Source: Nitrospina sp.
GTDB lineage: Bacteria > Nitrospinota > Nitrospinia > Nitrospinales > VA-1
Direction of reading: 5' to 3'
Assembly: GCA_018665625.1 (NCBI GenBank)
Contig: JABJCF010000003.1
Coordinates: 1 to 7,568 of the forward strand
DNA: 7,568 nt
In this document: positions 1-5,707 of the stretch, one piece after another
Layout: each line of letters opens with the position of its first letter
How positions within the stretch are numbered: the stretch's first letter is position 1
Notes under the pieces: generated by a model
What the model was told of the DNA's origin: nothing
The model's database searches: none
What the model saw: the letters and a program-made list of their open reading frames with translations, nothing else
Position numbers and translations under genes: made by a program

Positions 1-321
1 AAGAAAAATATTTTACGTCGCGATAATTATACCTGTCAGTATTGCGGCACTTCGAACCATCCATTGACCGTTGACCATATTATGCCAAAATCCCGAGGAG
101 GCAAGACTAACTGGACGAATGTGGTCGTTGCATGTAAGAGTTGCAATTTGAAAAAGGGGAACCGTACTCCATTAGAAATAGATATGAAGTTAAAACGAAA
201 ACCGATAAAACCTGACTACCAATTTATTCCTTTTATTATACCCCCAGGGCCTGACTCCCATCTTGAAACATGGCAGAAATACCTACCCAAAAATATGCTG
301 GCAAAATCTTCTAGCTTTTAA
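1..321 (+). CDS. HNH endonuclease family protein (5' end missing)
   Basis: The reading frame is open from base 1, so the start lies outside the window; 106 residues remain. In visible-residue numbering there are two zinc-knuckle pairs, Cys12-x2-Cys15 and Cys45-x2-Cys48. These flank the HNH core: Asp25-His26, then a Ser-Arg-Gly-Gly turn at 31-34, Asn40 and Asn49, followed by Lys-Gly-Asn-Arg-Thr-Pro. This is the McrA-like, beta-beta-alpha-metal nuclease fold, with Asn at the third motif position. The tail, with a Trp then Tyr-Leu near residues 91-95, resembles the ending of a common family of short (about 160-190 residue) solitary bacterial HNH proteins. Those are predicted metal-dependent DNA nucleases whose cellular role is mostly unknown. 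The 73-base gap to the next gene suggests it is a separate unit. A TTG at 64 is an internal leucine codon, not the start, because the first Cys pair precedes it. Confidence 0.85.
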   Translation, partial: KKNILRRDNYTCQYCGTSNHPLTVDHIMPKSRGGKTNWTNVVVACKSCNLKKGNRTPLEIDMKLKRKPIKPDYQFIPFIIPPGPDSHLETWQKYLPKNMLAKSSSF

Positions 322-394
322 CATCCTTAAAATACAGTTATTATAGGGTTGCATTAATTACCGAGTTATAGTTTGTATTTTAGATAGGCGAATT

Positions 395-1711
395 ATGGAA
401 CCCAAATCTCTCATCCAGATAATCTCCGAACAAGAGTTTTTAAATATTGTTCAGGAACCTTGCGAATTGTTTTTTAGGGTTAGCAACGATTTCGCAAAGA
501 TTGTTGAAGAAAAAAGCAACGTTTCGCGAAAAGTTTATTCAAGATTGATGCAGGAGTCTGAATATTTGGAGAGTGTTTTGGACGAGCATGGAGCTCGTGA
601 AAATAAGGCTTGGTCCTTTTTTTCTGAATACATTGCCTGCATTCGAAATCTCGCAATCGCGGCATTTTATATCAAGCATATCCTTGATCGTTATCCTTAT
701 TATAAATTAAAGGAGCCAAAGGCGATTGATGAGGAATTCCATTTAGCCGCCAACCAGTCCCTGGAATTTATAAATAAATCGATTTTAAATTTAAAACAAG
801 AAGCAATCCGCACTGGAAAACTCAATGGCTTGACATGTGTGGTGGATAAAGGCTCAAACGATGAGTTTTTTAAAATTGAATCGAATAAACGACTCCCAAA
901 AAATATATTGGATGACGATGTAAAAGAAGAGCGGGAACGGATAATTGATCTATGCCGGAAATATAGAAAAATTGCCAAACTGATTCAAGAAACAAAGATT
1001 GAGAAGTCTGATGATGTAAAAACCATCCGAGCTTTAATTCCGGCCAAGTTAGACGAAAAAATTGTTCGAATGTATAAAGAACATATTCATAGCGTTCAAT
1101 CAGAATATGACACTTATGTGAAAAATACCTCTTTCGAAAAAGAGCTTCAGGAGTTAGGGAATTTCAGGGGCTATGTTTCTATGCCCCTGCATTTGTTGGA
1201 AGTGGTTCTCTGGCTTTGTCATTTTTATGAGAGGCATGAAGACGACATTCGTCATGGAGAATGCAAACAAAGTATTTCCCGGATGGTCAATAAAGATGAG
1301 CTCCTTGGACACGTAGTAAATTTCGGGTTTTATTTCAGCAAACATTTTATGCGTGAAGGGGATAAAATTGCGGTAGCAATTTTAAGTGGGTTTGTTGAAA
1401 ACATTCGTGCAGAAGTAACAATTCCTCAACCCCTGGGGTTTCATGCCCGACCTTCTACATACATCTCACTGATTGCCCGTCAGTATGATGGTGAACTTCA
1501 TATGTTGATTGATGGCGATAAGTACAATGCTAAATCGGTTATGAGTCTTTTGCAGGCCGGAGGAGCGATTGCTGACAAGGGTTATAAGACTGTAGAGTTC
1601 GAGGGCTCTAAACAAGCGATCGAGGATGTTAAAGTGCTTGCTCAGCATAATTACTGTGAAAAGGGGGAGTTTCCCCGCAAACTAAGTTATTTAAGACCAG
1701 ATGGAAATTAA
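395..1711 (+). CDS. HPr phosphocarrier domain protein with large unknown N-terminal domain
   Basis: This 438-residue protein has two parts. Residues about 337-420 form an HPr-like domain with the active-site motif Gly348-Phe-His350-Ala-Arg-Pro and a regulatory-site motif Ala-Lys-Ser381-Val-Met. The His-to-Ser distance is 31 residues, exactly as between His15 and Ser46 of classical HPr, so both the PEP/enzyme I phosphorylation site and the HPr kinase site appear intact. Residues 1-335 are predicted mostly helical and rich in charged residues, with no signal peptide or clear membrane segment; I do not recognise a family. Free HPr is about 85-90 residues, so this is a fusion. The role is probably regulatory or a phosphorelay input rather than simple sugar transport, but that is inference. 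The start ATG has only a weak upstream purine stretch (GATAGGCG). The 3' end overlaps the Nudix gene by 11 bases, suggesting translational coupling. Confidence 0.82.
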   Translation: MEPKSLIQIISEQEFLNIVQEPCELFFRVSNDFAKIVEEKSNVSRKVYSRLMQESEYLESVLDEHGARENKAWSFFSEYIACIRNLAIAAFYIKHILDRYPYYKLKEPKAIDEEFHLAANQSLEFINKSILNLKQEAIRTGKLNGLTCVVDKGSNDEFFKIESNKRLPKNILDDDVKEERERIIDLCRKYRKIAKLIQETKIEKSDDVKTIRALIPAKLDEKIVRMYKEHIHSVQSEYDTYVKNTSFEKELQELGNFRGYVSMPLHLLEVVLWLCHFYERHEDDIRHGECKQSISRMVNKDELLGHVVNFGFYFSKHFMREGDKIAVAILSGFVENIRAEVTIPQPLGFHARPSTYISLIARQYDGELHMLIDGDKYNAKSVMSLLQAGGAIADKGYKTVEFEGSKQAIEDVKVLAQHNYCEKGEFPRKLSYLRPDGN

Positions 1712-2243
1712 GGTCGAAAACAAATTAGAAGAGAAGCTGATTAACGATCAAAACGAAATTTATGATTTCGTGGATAAGCTAGATCGGGTTGTCGGCACAG
1801 CTACCCGGCGCGAAATTCATAAAAGAAAGCTTATGCATCGTTCCATCCATATTTTGGTCTTTAACTCCAGTAAGGAGATATTTTTACAGAAAAGATCGAT
1901 GGCAAAAGATGAAAACCCGGGTTTATGGGACACATCTTCTGCAGGTCATGTTGATTCTGGCGAAACCTACGATGAATGTGCTCATCGGGAATTATGGGAA
2001 GAGTTGCAAATAGAAGGTAATTTAATTCCTTTATCTAAAATCGAAGCCTGCGAGGAAACTTATCAGGAGCATGTGCAGGTTTATACTTGTGTGACTGATG
2101 CAGAAATAAAAATTAATAAAGATGAAATTAGTGAAGGGAAATATTTTGATTTGGCCTTGCTAAAAACCGAAGCCAAAAAAAATCCCGAACTGTTCACATC
2201 GTCTTTTAAGTTGATTTTGAATAAATATGAATCGAGATTTTGA
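1701..2243 (+). CDS. Nudix hydrolase, IPP-isomerase-like/YfcD type
   Basis: This 180-residue protein has a Nudix box at residues 82-104: Gly82, Glu88, Arg96-Glu97, and Glu100-Glu101 as metal ligands. The usual Gly near the end of the box is replaced by Gln103. The box is preceded by Leu-Trp-Asp-Thr-Ser-Ser-Ala-Gly (75-82). This context and the N-terminal Asp-x-x-x-x-Val-Gly-Thr-Ala-Thr-Arg stretch resemble the YfcD-like branch of Nudix proteins related to isopentenyl-diphosphate isomerase. The isomerase active-site Cys motif (TNxCCSHP) is absent, so I expect a diphosphate hydrolase of unknown substrate, not an isomerase. It acts in the cytosol. The ATG lies inside the last codons of the HPr-fusion gene, in another frame, with no good Shine-Dalgarno sequence, so coupled translation is likely. 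Residues 1-20 are a charged, poorly conserved-looking leader, and a later start is possible. Confidence 0.87.
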   Translation: MEIKVENKLEEKLINDQNEIYDFVDKLDRVVGTATRREIHKRKLMHRSIHILVFNSSKEIFLQKRSMAKDENPGLWDTSSAGHVDSGETYDECAHRELWEELQIEGNLIPLSKIEACEETYQEHVQVYTCVTDAEIKINKDEISEGKYFDLALLKTEAKKNPELFTSSFKLILNKYESRF

Positions 2244-2262
2244 TGAGTATACAAAATAAAAT

Positions 2263-2952
2263 ATGACTACCTTTGATATTGTTATTTGTTCCATACTGGG
2301 CTTGAGTATGGTGTTGTCCCTTTTTAAAGGTTTCGTTAAGGAAGTCTTCTCTTTGCTTTCCTATTTGGGCGGTTATCTTATGGCCACCAAGTATCAAGGA
2401 GCATTTTCGCAGCTGTTGATGGAAAGCATCCCAAGTAAACCAATCGCTAAACTCATTGCTTTTGTAGCAATTTATATTTTGACGGCCATTATCATTTCAT
2501 TAATGGGCAAGATTGCCAGAGGAATGATTATGTCTGCGACCCAACTTTCGCCAGTCGATCGGATGATGGGAGGAGTTGTTGGGATTGGCAGAGGGGTTGT
2601 AATAATTGTTGCTGTCACCTTTCCGCTTCAGTTTTTTCCGGAAGTAAGCAATAAAATTACTAAAGATTCCATTACGGCTCCCTACTTAGCCCAGGTTTTA
2701 ACATTTGTAAAACAGAATCCGGGCACCCTCAGCATCCGCAAACAGCTGACAGATTTTAATTTGGATGGCGCAAAAGAAAAATTTGAGGAGCTTAAGAATT
2801 TAAAAAATATGGCTGACCAATTTGAAGATTTAAAAAAGAAGCTACCTGATATGGGAAGTGATTCTAAAAATGGTGAAAAGCCCTTGGATCAGTATTCCAA
2901 GGAAGATCTTCAAAAGCTAAATGATATATTGAAGTCTGTTGAAAAAAAATAG
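2263..2952 (+). CDS. cvpA: CvpA family membrane protein
   Basis: This 229-residue inner-membrane protein has about four hydrophobic helices near residues 4-20, 27-42, 62-82 and 101-120. The first part has the family pattern: Asp5 early in helix 1, then Phe-Lys-Gly-Phe-Val-Lys-Glu (21-27). Later comes Ser-Pro-Val-Asp-Arg-Met-Met-Gly-Gly-Val-Val-Gly (96-107), the typical CvpA loop leading into the last helix. CvpA is named for its link to colicin V production and is associated in several bacteria with envelope stress and bile-salt resistance; its molecular activity is unsettled. After residue 125 comes a hydrophilic, Lys/Glu-rich tail of about 100 residues, likely cytoplasmic with coiled-coil tendency (170-195). 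It starts 19 bases after the Nudix stop and lacks a clear ribosome binding site. Confidence 0.85.
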   Translation: MTTFDIVICSILGLSMVLSLFKGFVKEVFSLLSYLGGYLMATKYQGAFSQLLMESIPSKPIAKLIAFVAIYILTAIIISLMGKIARGMIMSATQLSPVDRMMGGVVGIGRGVVIIVAVTFPLQFFPEVSNKITKDSITAPYLAQVLTFVKQNPGTLSIRKQLTDFNLDGAKEKFEELKNLKNMADQFEDLKKKLPDMGSDSKNGEKPLDQYSKEDLQKLNDILKSVEKK

Positions 2953-2993
2953 CTATTAAACCCGGGTACTTTCACTCTCTCTCCTGAAATTTT

Positions 2994-3851
2994 ATGACAA
3001 CCAAAATTAATATCAATGGTGACATTCAGGACGAGGCTTTCATTTCAATTTTGGATCATGGGTTTTTGTTTGGGGATAGCATTTATGAGGTTGTATGCAC
3101 CAACCAGGGCAAACCTTGTTTTCTGGATGAACATTTAAAAAGACTTTATGCTTCTGCATCAGGGATCTCATTAAATATCCCCCATGATGAAACCTGGATA
3201 AAAAAACAAATCAAAGTTGCCTTGGATTCGGCAGGGAATGCTGAGTCCTACATCCGAATCATTGTCACTCGGGGAGTGGGTGAGATGGATATTGATCCGT
3301 CATCATGTAACCATCCAAACATAATTATTTTTGTCAAAAATATTCCTCAAATACCAGAGGAAAATTATGAAAAAGGAATTTCTGTTGCGTTGGTGTCTAT
3401 TAAACGAAATTCTCGTGATGCCTTGAATCCCGCTGTAAAAACTGGAAACTATTTGAATAATGTTCTTGCAAAGGTAGAGGCTCAAAAAATGGGTGCTGAG
3501 GATGCCATAATGGTTAATCCATGGGGGCAACTGACGGAGGGTACGACCAGTAATTTATTTTTTGTTAAAGAAGGGCGACTTTTAACACCAGAAAAGGGAT
3601 GTGGAATTCTTTCTGGGATTACTCGTGAGAAAATAATTCAACTTGCCAATGAAAATGGAATAACTCTGGAAGAGGGGAAGTGGCCGGGAGAGGAACTTTT
3701 TAAGGCAGAAGAAGTATTCCTGTCGGGAACAGTGAAAAAAGTTCTGCCAGTTTCAATATTAGATAGTCGGCCTGTAGGAGAAGGTAAACCCGGTCCCATA
3801 ACCCAAAAAATTATGCGACTGTATTCGGAGTTATTGGATAACCTTGATTAG
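2994..3851 (+). CDS. Class IV PLP aminotransferase, branched-chain-aminotransferase-like
   Basis: This 285-residue cytosolic enzyme is of fold-type IV PLP family length. Visible landmarks are the N-terminal Asp-His-Gly-Phe-Leu-Phe-Gly-Asp (21-28), the PLP-Schiff-base Lys149 in Val-Lys-Thr-Gly-Asn-Tyr-Leu, Glu182 in Leu-Thr-Glu-Gly-Thr-Thr-Ser-Asn, and the phosphate-binding Gly-Ile-Leu-Ser-Gly-Ile-Thr-Arg (204-211). Near the end, the Ser-Gly-Thr segment (244-246) and a Gly-x-Gly-x-Pro-Gly-Pro-x-Thr stretch (262-270) are typical of IlvE-like enzymes. The likely reaction is amino-group transfer between a branched-chain amino acid and 2-oxoglutarate. D-amino-acid transaminase and aminodeoxychorismate lyase share the fold and cannot be excluded from sequence alone, so I give no symbol. 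The ATG is right because the family's N-terminal beta strand begins within a few residues of it. It lies 41 bases after cvpA and 23 before the preferred coaE start. Confidence 0.88.
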   Translation: MTTKININGDIQDEAFISILDHGFLFGDSIYEVVCTNQGKPCFLDEHLKRLYASASGISLNIPHDETWIKKQIKVALDSAGNAESYIRIIVTRGVGEMDIDPSSCNHPNIIIFVKNIPQIPEENYEKGISVALVSIKRNSRDALNPAVKTGNYLNNVLAKVEAQKMGAEDAIMVNPWGQLTEGTTSNLFFVKEGRLLTPEKGCGILSGITREKIIQLANENGITLEEGKWPGEELFKAEEVFLSGTVKKVLPVSILDSRPVGEGKPGPITQKIMRLYSELLDNLD

Positions 3852-3864
3852 TCTTTTGCTGATT

Positions 3865-3868
3865 GGAG
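3865..3868 (+). promoter_or_regulatory. Ribosome binding site deciding the coaE start
   Basis: The Shine-Dalgarno core GGAG is followed by a 6-base spacer and TTG at 3875. It is the cleanest ribosome binding site in the housekeeping group and argues against the TTG at 3863. Confidence 0.65.
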
Positions 3869-3874
3869 TTTGAT

Positions 3875-4492
3875 TTGTCATTATTGGTTGGACTCACTGG
3901 GGGAATAGGATCAGGTAAAACCCTGGCAGCTTCTTTTTTTAAAGAATTTGGAGCCTATGTTTTAGATGCAGATTTAATCTGTCGTGAACTTGTTGAACCT
4001 GGAAAACCAGCATGGAATGAGATATCGAAAATATTTGGTGAAGAAATTCTTGATCCATCAGGAAACCTGGATAGAAAAAAACTCGCTAGAATAGTTTTTG
4101 AGAACAAAAAGAAAAAAATTGAGCTAGAAGAAATTCTCCATCCCAGAGTTTTTGAATCTGAAAAACTCAAGTATGAATCCATCCGAAAAAAACACCCAAA
4201 AGCGTTGGTAATTGTTGACGCTGCTTTATTGATTGAGTCGGAAAACTATAAAAACATGGACAAAGTTGTAGTGGTAGATTCCGATGAAAAAACTCGTATT
4301 AATAGGATTCAGGCTCGAAATAAAATGAGTTTAGATGAAGTAGTTGCCAGAATGAAAAACCAAATGCCCGGTGAAGAAAAAAAACAATATGCTGATTTTA
4401 TTTTGGAAAACTCCTTAGATAAAGACAAATTACGGGAGCAAGTGAAGGACCTTAATACCAAATTGTCTCTTTTAGCAGTAGAAAATATTTAA
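3875..4492 (+). CDS. coaE: Dephospho-CoA kinase
   Basis: This is the last enzyme of coenzyme A synthesis, phosphorylating the 3'-hydroxyl of dephospho-CoA with ATP in the cytosol. The P-loop Gly-Leu-Thr-Gly-Gly-Ile-Gly-Ser-Gly-Lys-Thr is at residues 6-16 of the 205-residue form. It is followed by Leu-Asp-Ala-Asp (substrate-binding Asp), a Leu-His-Pro-Arg-Val helix, Asp-Ala-Ala-Leu-Leu (usually Pro-Leu-Leu), the lid helix with Arg-Ile-x-x-Arg-Asn, and Tyr-Ala-Asp-Phe-Ile-Leu-Glu-Asn near the end. Length is normal for CoaE. I chose TTG 3875 because GGAG at 3865-3868 sits 6 bases before it, and it gives the short lead into the P-loop seen in the family. The frame is also open to TTG 3863, but that start would place this GGAG inside the gene. 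The gene follows the aminotransferase closely and probably shares its transcript. Confidence 0.9.
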   Translation: MSLLVGLTGGIGSGKTLAASFFKEFGAYVLDADLICRELVEPGKPAWNEISKIFGEEILDPSGNLDRKKLARIVFENKKKKIELEEILHPRVFESEKLKYESIRKKHPKALVIVDAALLIESENYKNMDKVVVVDSDEKTRINRIQARNKMSLDEVVARMKNQMPGEEKKQYADFILENSLDKDKLREQVKDLNTKLSLLAVENI

Positions 4493-4509
4493 AAAACAAC
4501 AACTTAGTA

Positions 4510-4539
4510 TTGAGTTCTGCTCCCTACAATCCGTAGAAT
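4510..4539 (+). promoter_or_regulatory. Possible sigma-70-type promoter before the FliL-like gene
   Basis: TTGAGT (4510-4515) and TAGAAT (4534-4539) are separated by 18 bases in the 83-base gap after coaE. They match the -35 and -10 consensus at 4/6 and 5/6 positions. In AT-rich DNA such matches arise by chance, so this is tentative. Its position would separate the flagellar group from the housekeeping group. Confidence 0.3.
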
Positions 4540-4561
4540 AATAGATGAATTGTTTTAATTC

Positions 4562-4567
4562 GGTGGA
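4562..4567 (+). promoter_or_regulatory. Ribosome binding site of the FliL-like gene
   Basis: The purine-rich GGTGGA ends 8 bases before ATG 4576. It is a fair Shine-Dalgarno match and supports that start. Confidence 0.5.
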
Positions 4568-4575
4568 AATTAGCT

Positions 4576-5196
4576 ATGGCTGAAGAAGAGGGAAAAGAAG
4601 AGCTATCATCCGACGAGGCCGCAGAACTTGAAGCTTTATTAGAGGACGCAGGAGGTGGTGAAGAAGCTGCACCTGGCGTTAAAGGGAAATTCCAAAAGAT
4701 TCTCTCTAATAAAAAGCTTCTAATGATCTTTGGGGGTGGGGCATTGGTTTTACTCATTGCCATAGGGGCTGGGGTTTACTTCATGACGTCTGGTACAGAG
4801 GAAGAAGTGGTTCCTGTTGAGGAAGAAAAGGCTGAGGAAGAATTGGAAGCCGAAGAGGAAACCTCCGCCGTTGAAAAGGTCAATATTTATAAATTAGAGC
4901 CTTTTTTCCTGCCCGTCCGGGAAAATGGAAAGGAAACGGGAAGATTTATATCACTTTCTGCAAACCTTTTATTGAGTAACAGTGTGCTCAATAAAGATCT
5001 CGATAAGGTTCTGCCTCTGGTTCGAAAGAATATTTATGGTATATTGAGAAGAAAGCGTCCTAGCGATTTTACTCTGCAAAGATCCAACACAGAGGAGAGA
5101 ATAAAAAAAGAAATCCTTACAGCTTCAAATGCACTACTATTGAGTGGAACAGGAACCGTTACTGACGTGTTTTTTTCAAGTTTTATGATCAAATAG
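4576..5196 (+). CDS. fliL: FliL-like flagellar basal-body-associated protein
   Basis: This 206-residue, single-pass inner-membrane protein has a very acidic cytoplasmic N-terminus (residues 1-32), then a basic patch around Lys36-Lys47. One hydrophobic helix follows at about 48-70, then a Glu-rich linker (75-99), and a periplasmic domain from about residue 100. That domain has the FliL pattern: a strand containing Leu-Glu-Pro-Phe-Phe, a second strand with Arg123-Phe-Ile-Ser-Leu-Ser-Ala-Asn, and an amphipathic helix segment. It ends in Gly-Thr-Val-Thr-Asp-Val-Phe-Phe-Ser-Ser-Phe-Met-Ile, the typical FliL C-terminal strand. FliL encircles the stator units and affects torque and motor stability. 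The start is supported by GGTGGA 8 bases upstream. The neighbours are flagellar, which supports the call. FliL paralogues are common, so the symbol is a family assignment. Confidence 0.82.
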   Translation: MAEEEGKEELSSDEAAELEALLEDAGGGEEAAPGVKGKFQKILSNKKLLMIFGGGALVLLIAIGAGVYFMTSGTEEEVVPVEEEKAEEELEAEEETSAVEKVNIYKLEPFFLPVRENGKETGRFISLSANLLLSNSVLNKDLDKVLPLVRKNIYGILRRKRPSDFTLQRSNTEERIKKEILTASNALLLSGTGTVTDVFFSSFMIK

Positions 5197-5207
5197 AACC
5201 TCTCTAA

Positions 5208-5235
5208 TTGATTTTGTTTGGCAACGACTTATATT
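5208..5235 (+). promoter_or_regulatory. Possible sigma-70-type promoter before the 109-residue protein
   Basis: TTGATT (5208-5213) and TATATT (5230-5235) are spaced 16 bases apart in the 70-base gap, matching consensus at 4/6 and 5/6. This is weak evidence in AT-rich DNA; read-through from the FliL-like gene is as likely. Confidence 0.22.
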
Positions 5236-5266
5236 TACTAGGAAATAATAATTTCGAGTATCAATT

Positions 5267-5596
5267 ATGCCAACAACTCTACCAGTTAATACCCAGCAAG
5301 TTTTGCAGATGGGTACGCACACCGAAAAAGTACAGCAAACCATTCAATCTCTGCCCAATGTCACTGCGCAACAAGTAAATAAAGAGCGTGAGGTGACGGA
5401 TGAAATGAAGCGCACAACGGTTCAAGAAGCAGAAAACACCTATTTTATTGAAGAAACAGATCCCCAAACAGGTGAAAAAAAACGAGTGCGAATATTGAAA
5501 AAGAAAAAAGCGGATTCTGAAAAAGAATCAATAGAATCTGAAGAAATCGTGCCTCCAGAAGGCAACCATGGGGGCAAAATCAATATTCGAGCCTGA
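5267..5596 (+). CDS. Hypothetical small charged protein in flagellar cluster
   Basis: I do not recognise this 109-residue protein. It has no signal peptide or membrane segment and is highly hydrophilic. The first 35 residues are Gln/Thr/Val-rich with a heptad-like spacing (Val-Leu-Gln, Val-Gln-Gln). Residues 38-58 are charged. A short segment near 59-77 reads like a beta hairpin (Tyr-Phe-Ile-Glu-Glu, then an Asp-Pro-Gln-Thr-Gly turn, then Arg-Val-Arg-Ile-Leu). It is followed by four Lys and an acidic, Gly-containing tail ending in Lys-Ile-Asn-Ile-Arg-Ala. Small proteins of this general character occur beside flagellar genes in deltaproteobacteria, and its place between FliL-like and FliK-like genes suggests a cytoplasmic flagellar accessory role. 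That is inference from location. The ATG has only GAG 8 bases upstream, a weak ribosome site. Confidence 0.65.
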   Translation: MPTTLPVNTQQVLQMGTHTEKVQQTIQSLPNVTAQQVNKEREVTDEMKRTTVQEAENTYFIEETDPQTGEKKRVRILKKKKADSEKESIESEEIVPPEGNHGGKINIRA

Positions 5597-5656
5597 ACAG
5601 ATTTATCTCTCTAAGCGAACAATCCATTTTATAGCTAAAAATACGACAAAGAGCCA

Positions 5657-5684
5657 TAATGACCCCATGTTATTTTGCCGATAA
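5657..5684 (+). promoter_or_regulatory. Candidate sigma-28 (FliA) promoter before the FliK-like gene
   Basis: GCCGATAA at 5677-5684 is an exact match to the flagellar sigma-28 -10 element. The -35 side is weaker: TAAT at 5657-5660 matches TAAA in 3 of 4 positions with a 16-base spacer (consensus 15). Transcription would begin near 5690, just before the AGGG at 5693-5696. Its placement in a 111-base gap directly before a flagellar gene adds weight. Confidence 0.55.
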
Positions 5685-5702
5685 GCTAAATTAGGGCAAA
5701 AT
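5672..5702. repeat. Inverted repeat in the leader of the FliK-like gene
   Basis: The 8-base arms ATTTTGCC (5672-5679) and GGCAAAAT (5695-5702) are perfect complements around a 15-base loop. There is no T-run after the second arm on the + strand, so it is not a normal terminator. The first arm overlaps the candidate sigma-28 -10 element and the second covers part of the purine-rich AGGG. It could be an operator or a chance repeat. Confidence 0.3.
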
Positions 5703-5707
5703 GGCCG

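Noticed and set aside
322..394. Search for a promoter before the HPr-fusion gene
   Set aside because: TTGCAT (349-354) and several TATxxT-like hexamers exist but none pair at a 16-18 base spacing; nothing could be supported.
480..978. Reverse-strand open frames of 61 and 92 residues within the HPr-fusion gene
   Set aside because: They lie wholly inside a well-supported gene, have no recognisable domain and no ribosome site, and are expected as antisense shadows.
1789..2013. A 74-residue + strand frame inside the Nudix gene
   Set aside because: It overlaps the Nudix box in another frame, and the Nudix motif residues clearly support the 1701 frame.
1701..2243. Calling the Nudix protein an isopentenyl-diphosphate isomerase
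   Set aside because: The isomerase catalytic Cys motif is absent; only the Nudix metal-binding residues are present.
2960..2967. The 8-base palindrome ACCCGGGT between cvpA and the aminotransferase gene
   Set aside because: It is too short for a terminator or operator call and has no T-run or second copy in the window.
5218..5235. TTGGCA-containing stretch considered as a sigma-54 promoter
   Set aside because: The GG is not followed by GC at the required spacing, so the -12 element is missing.
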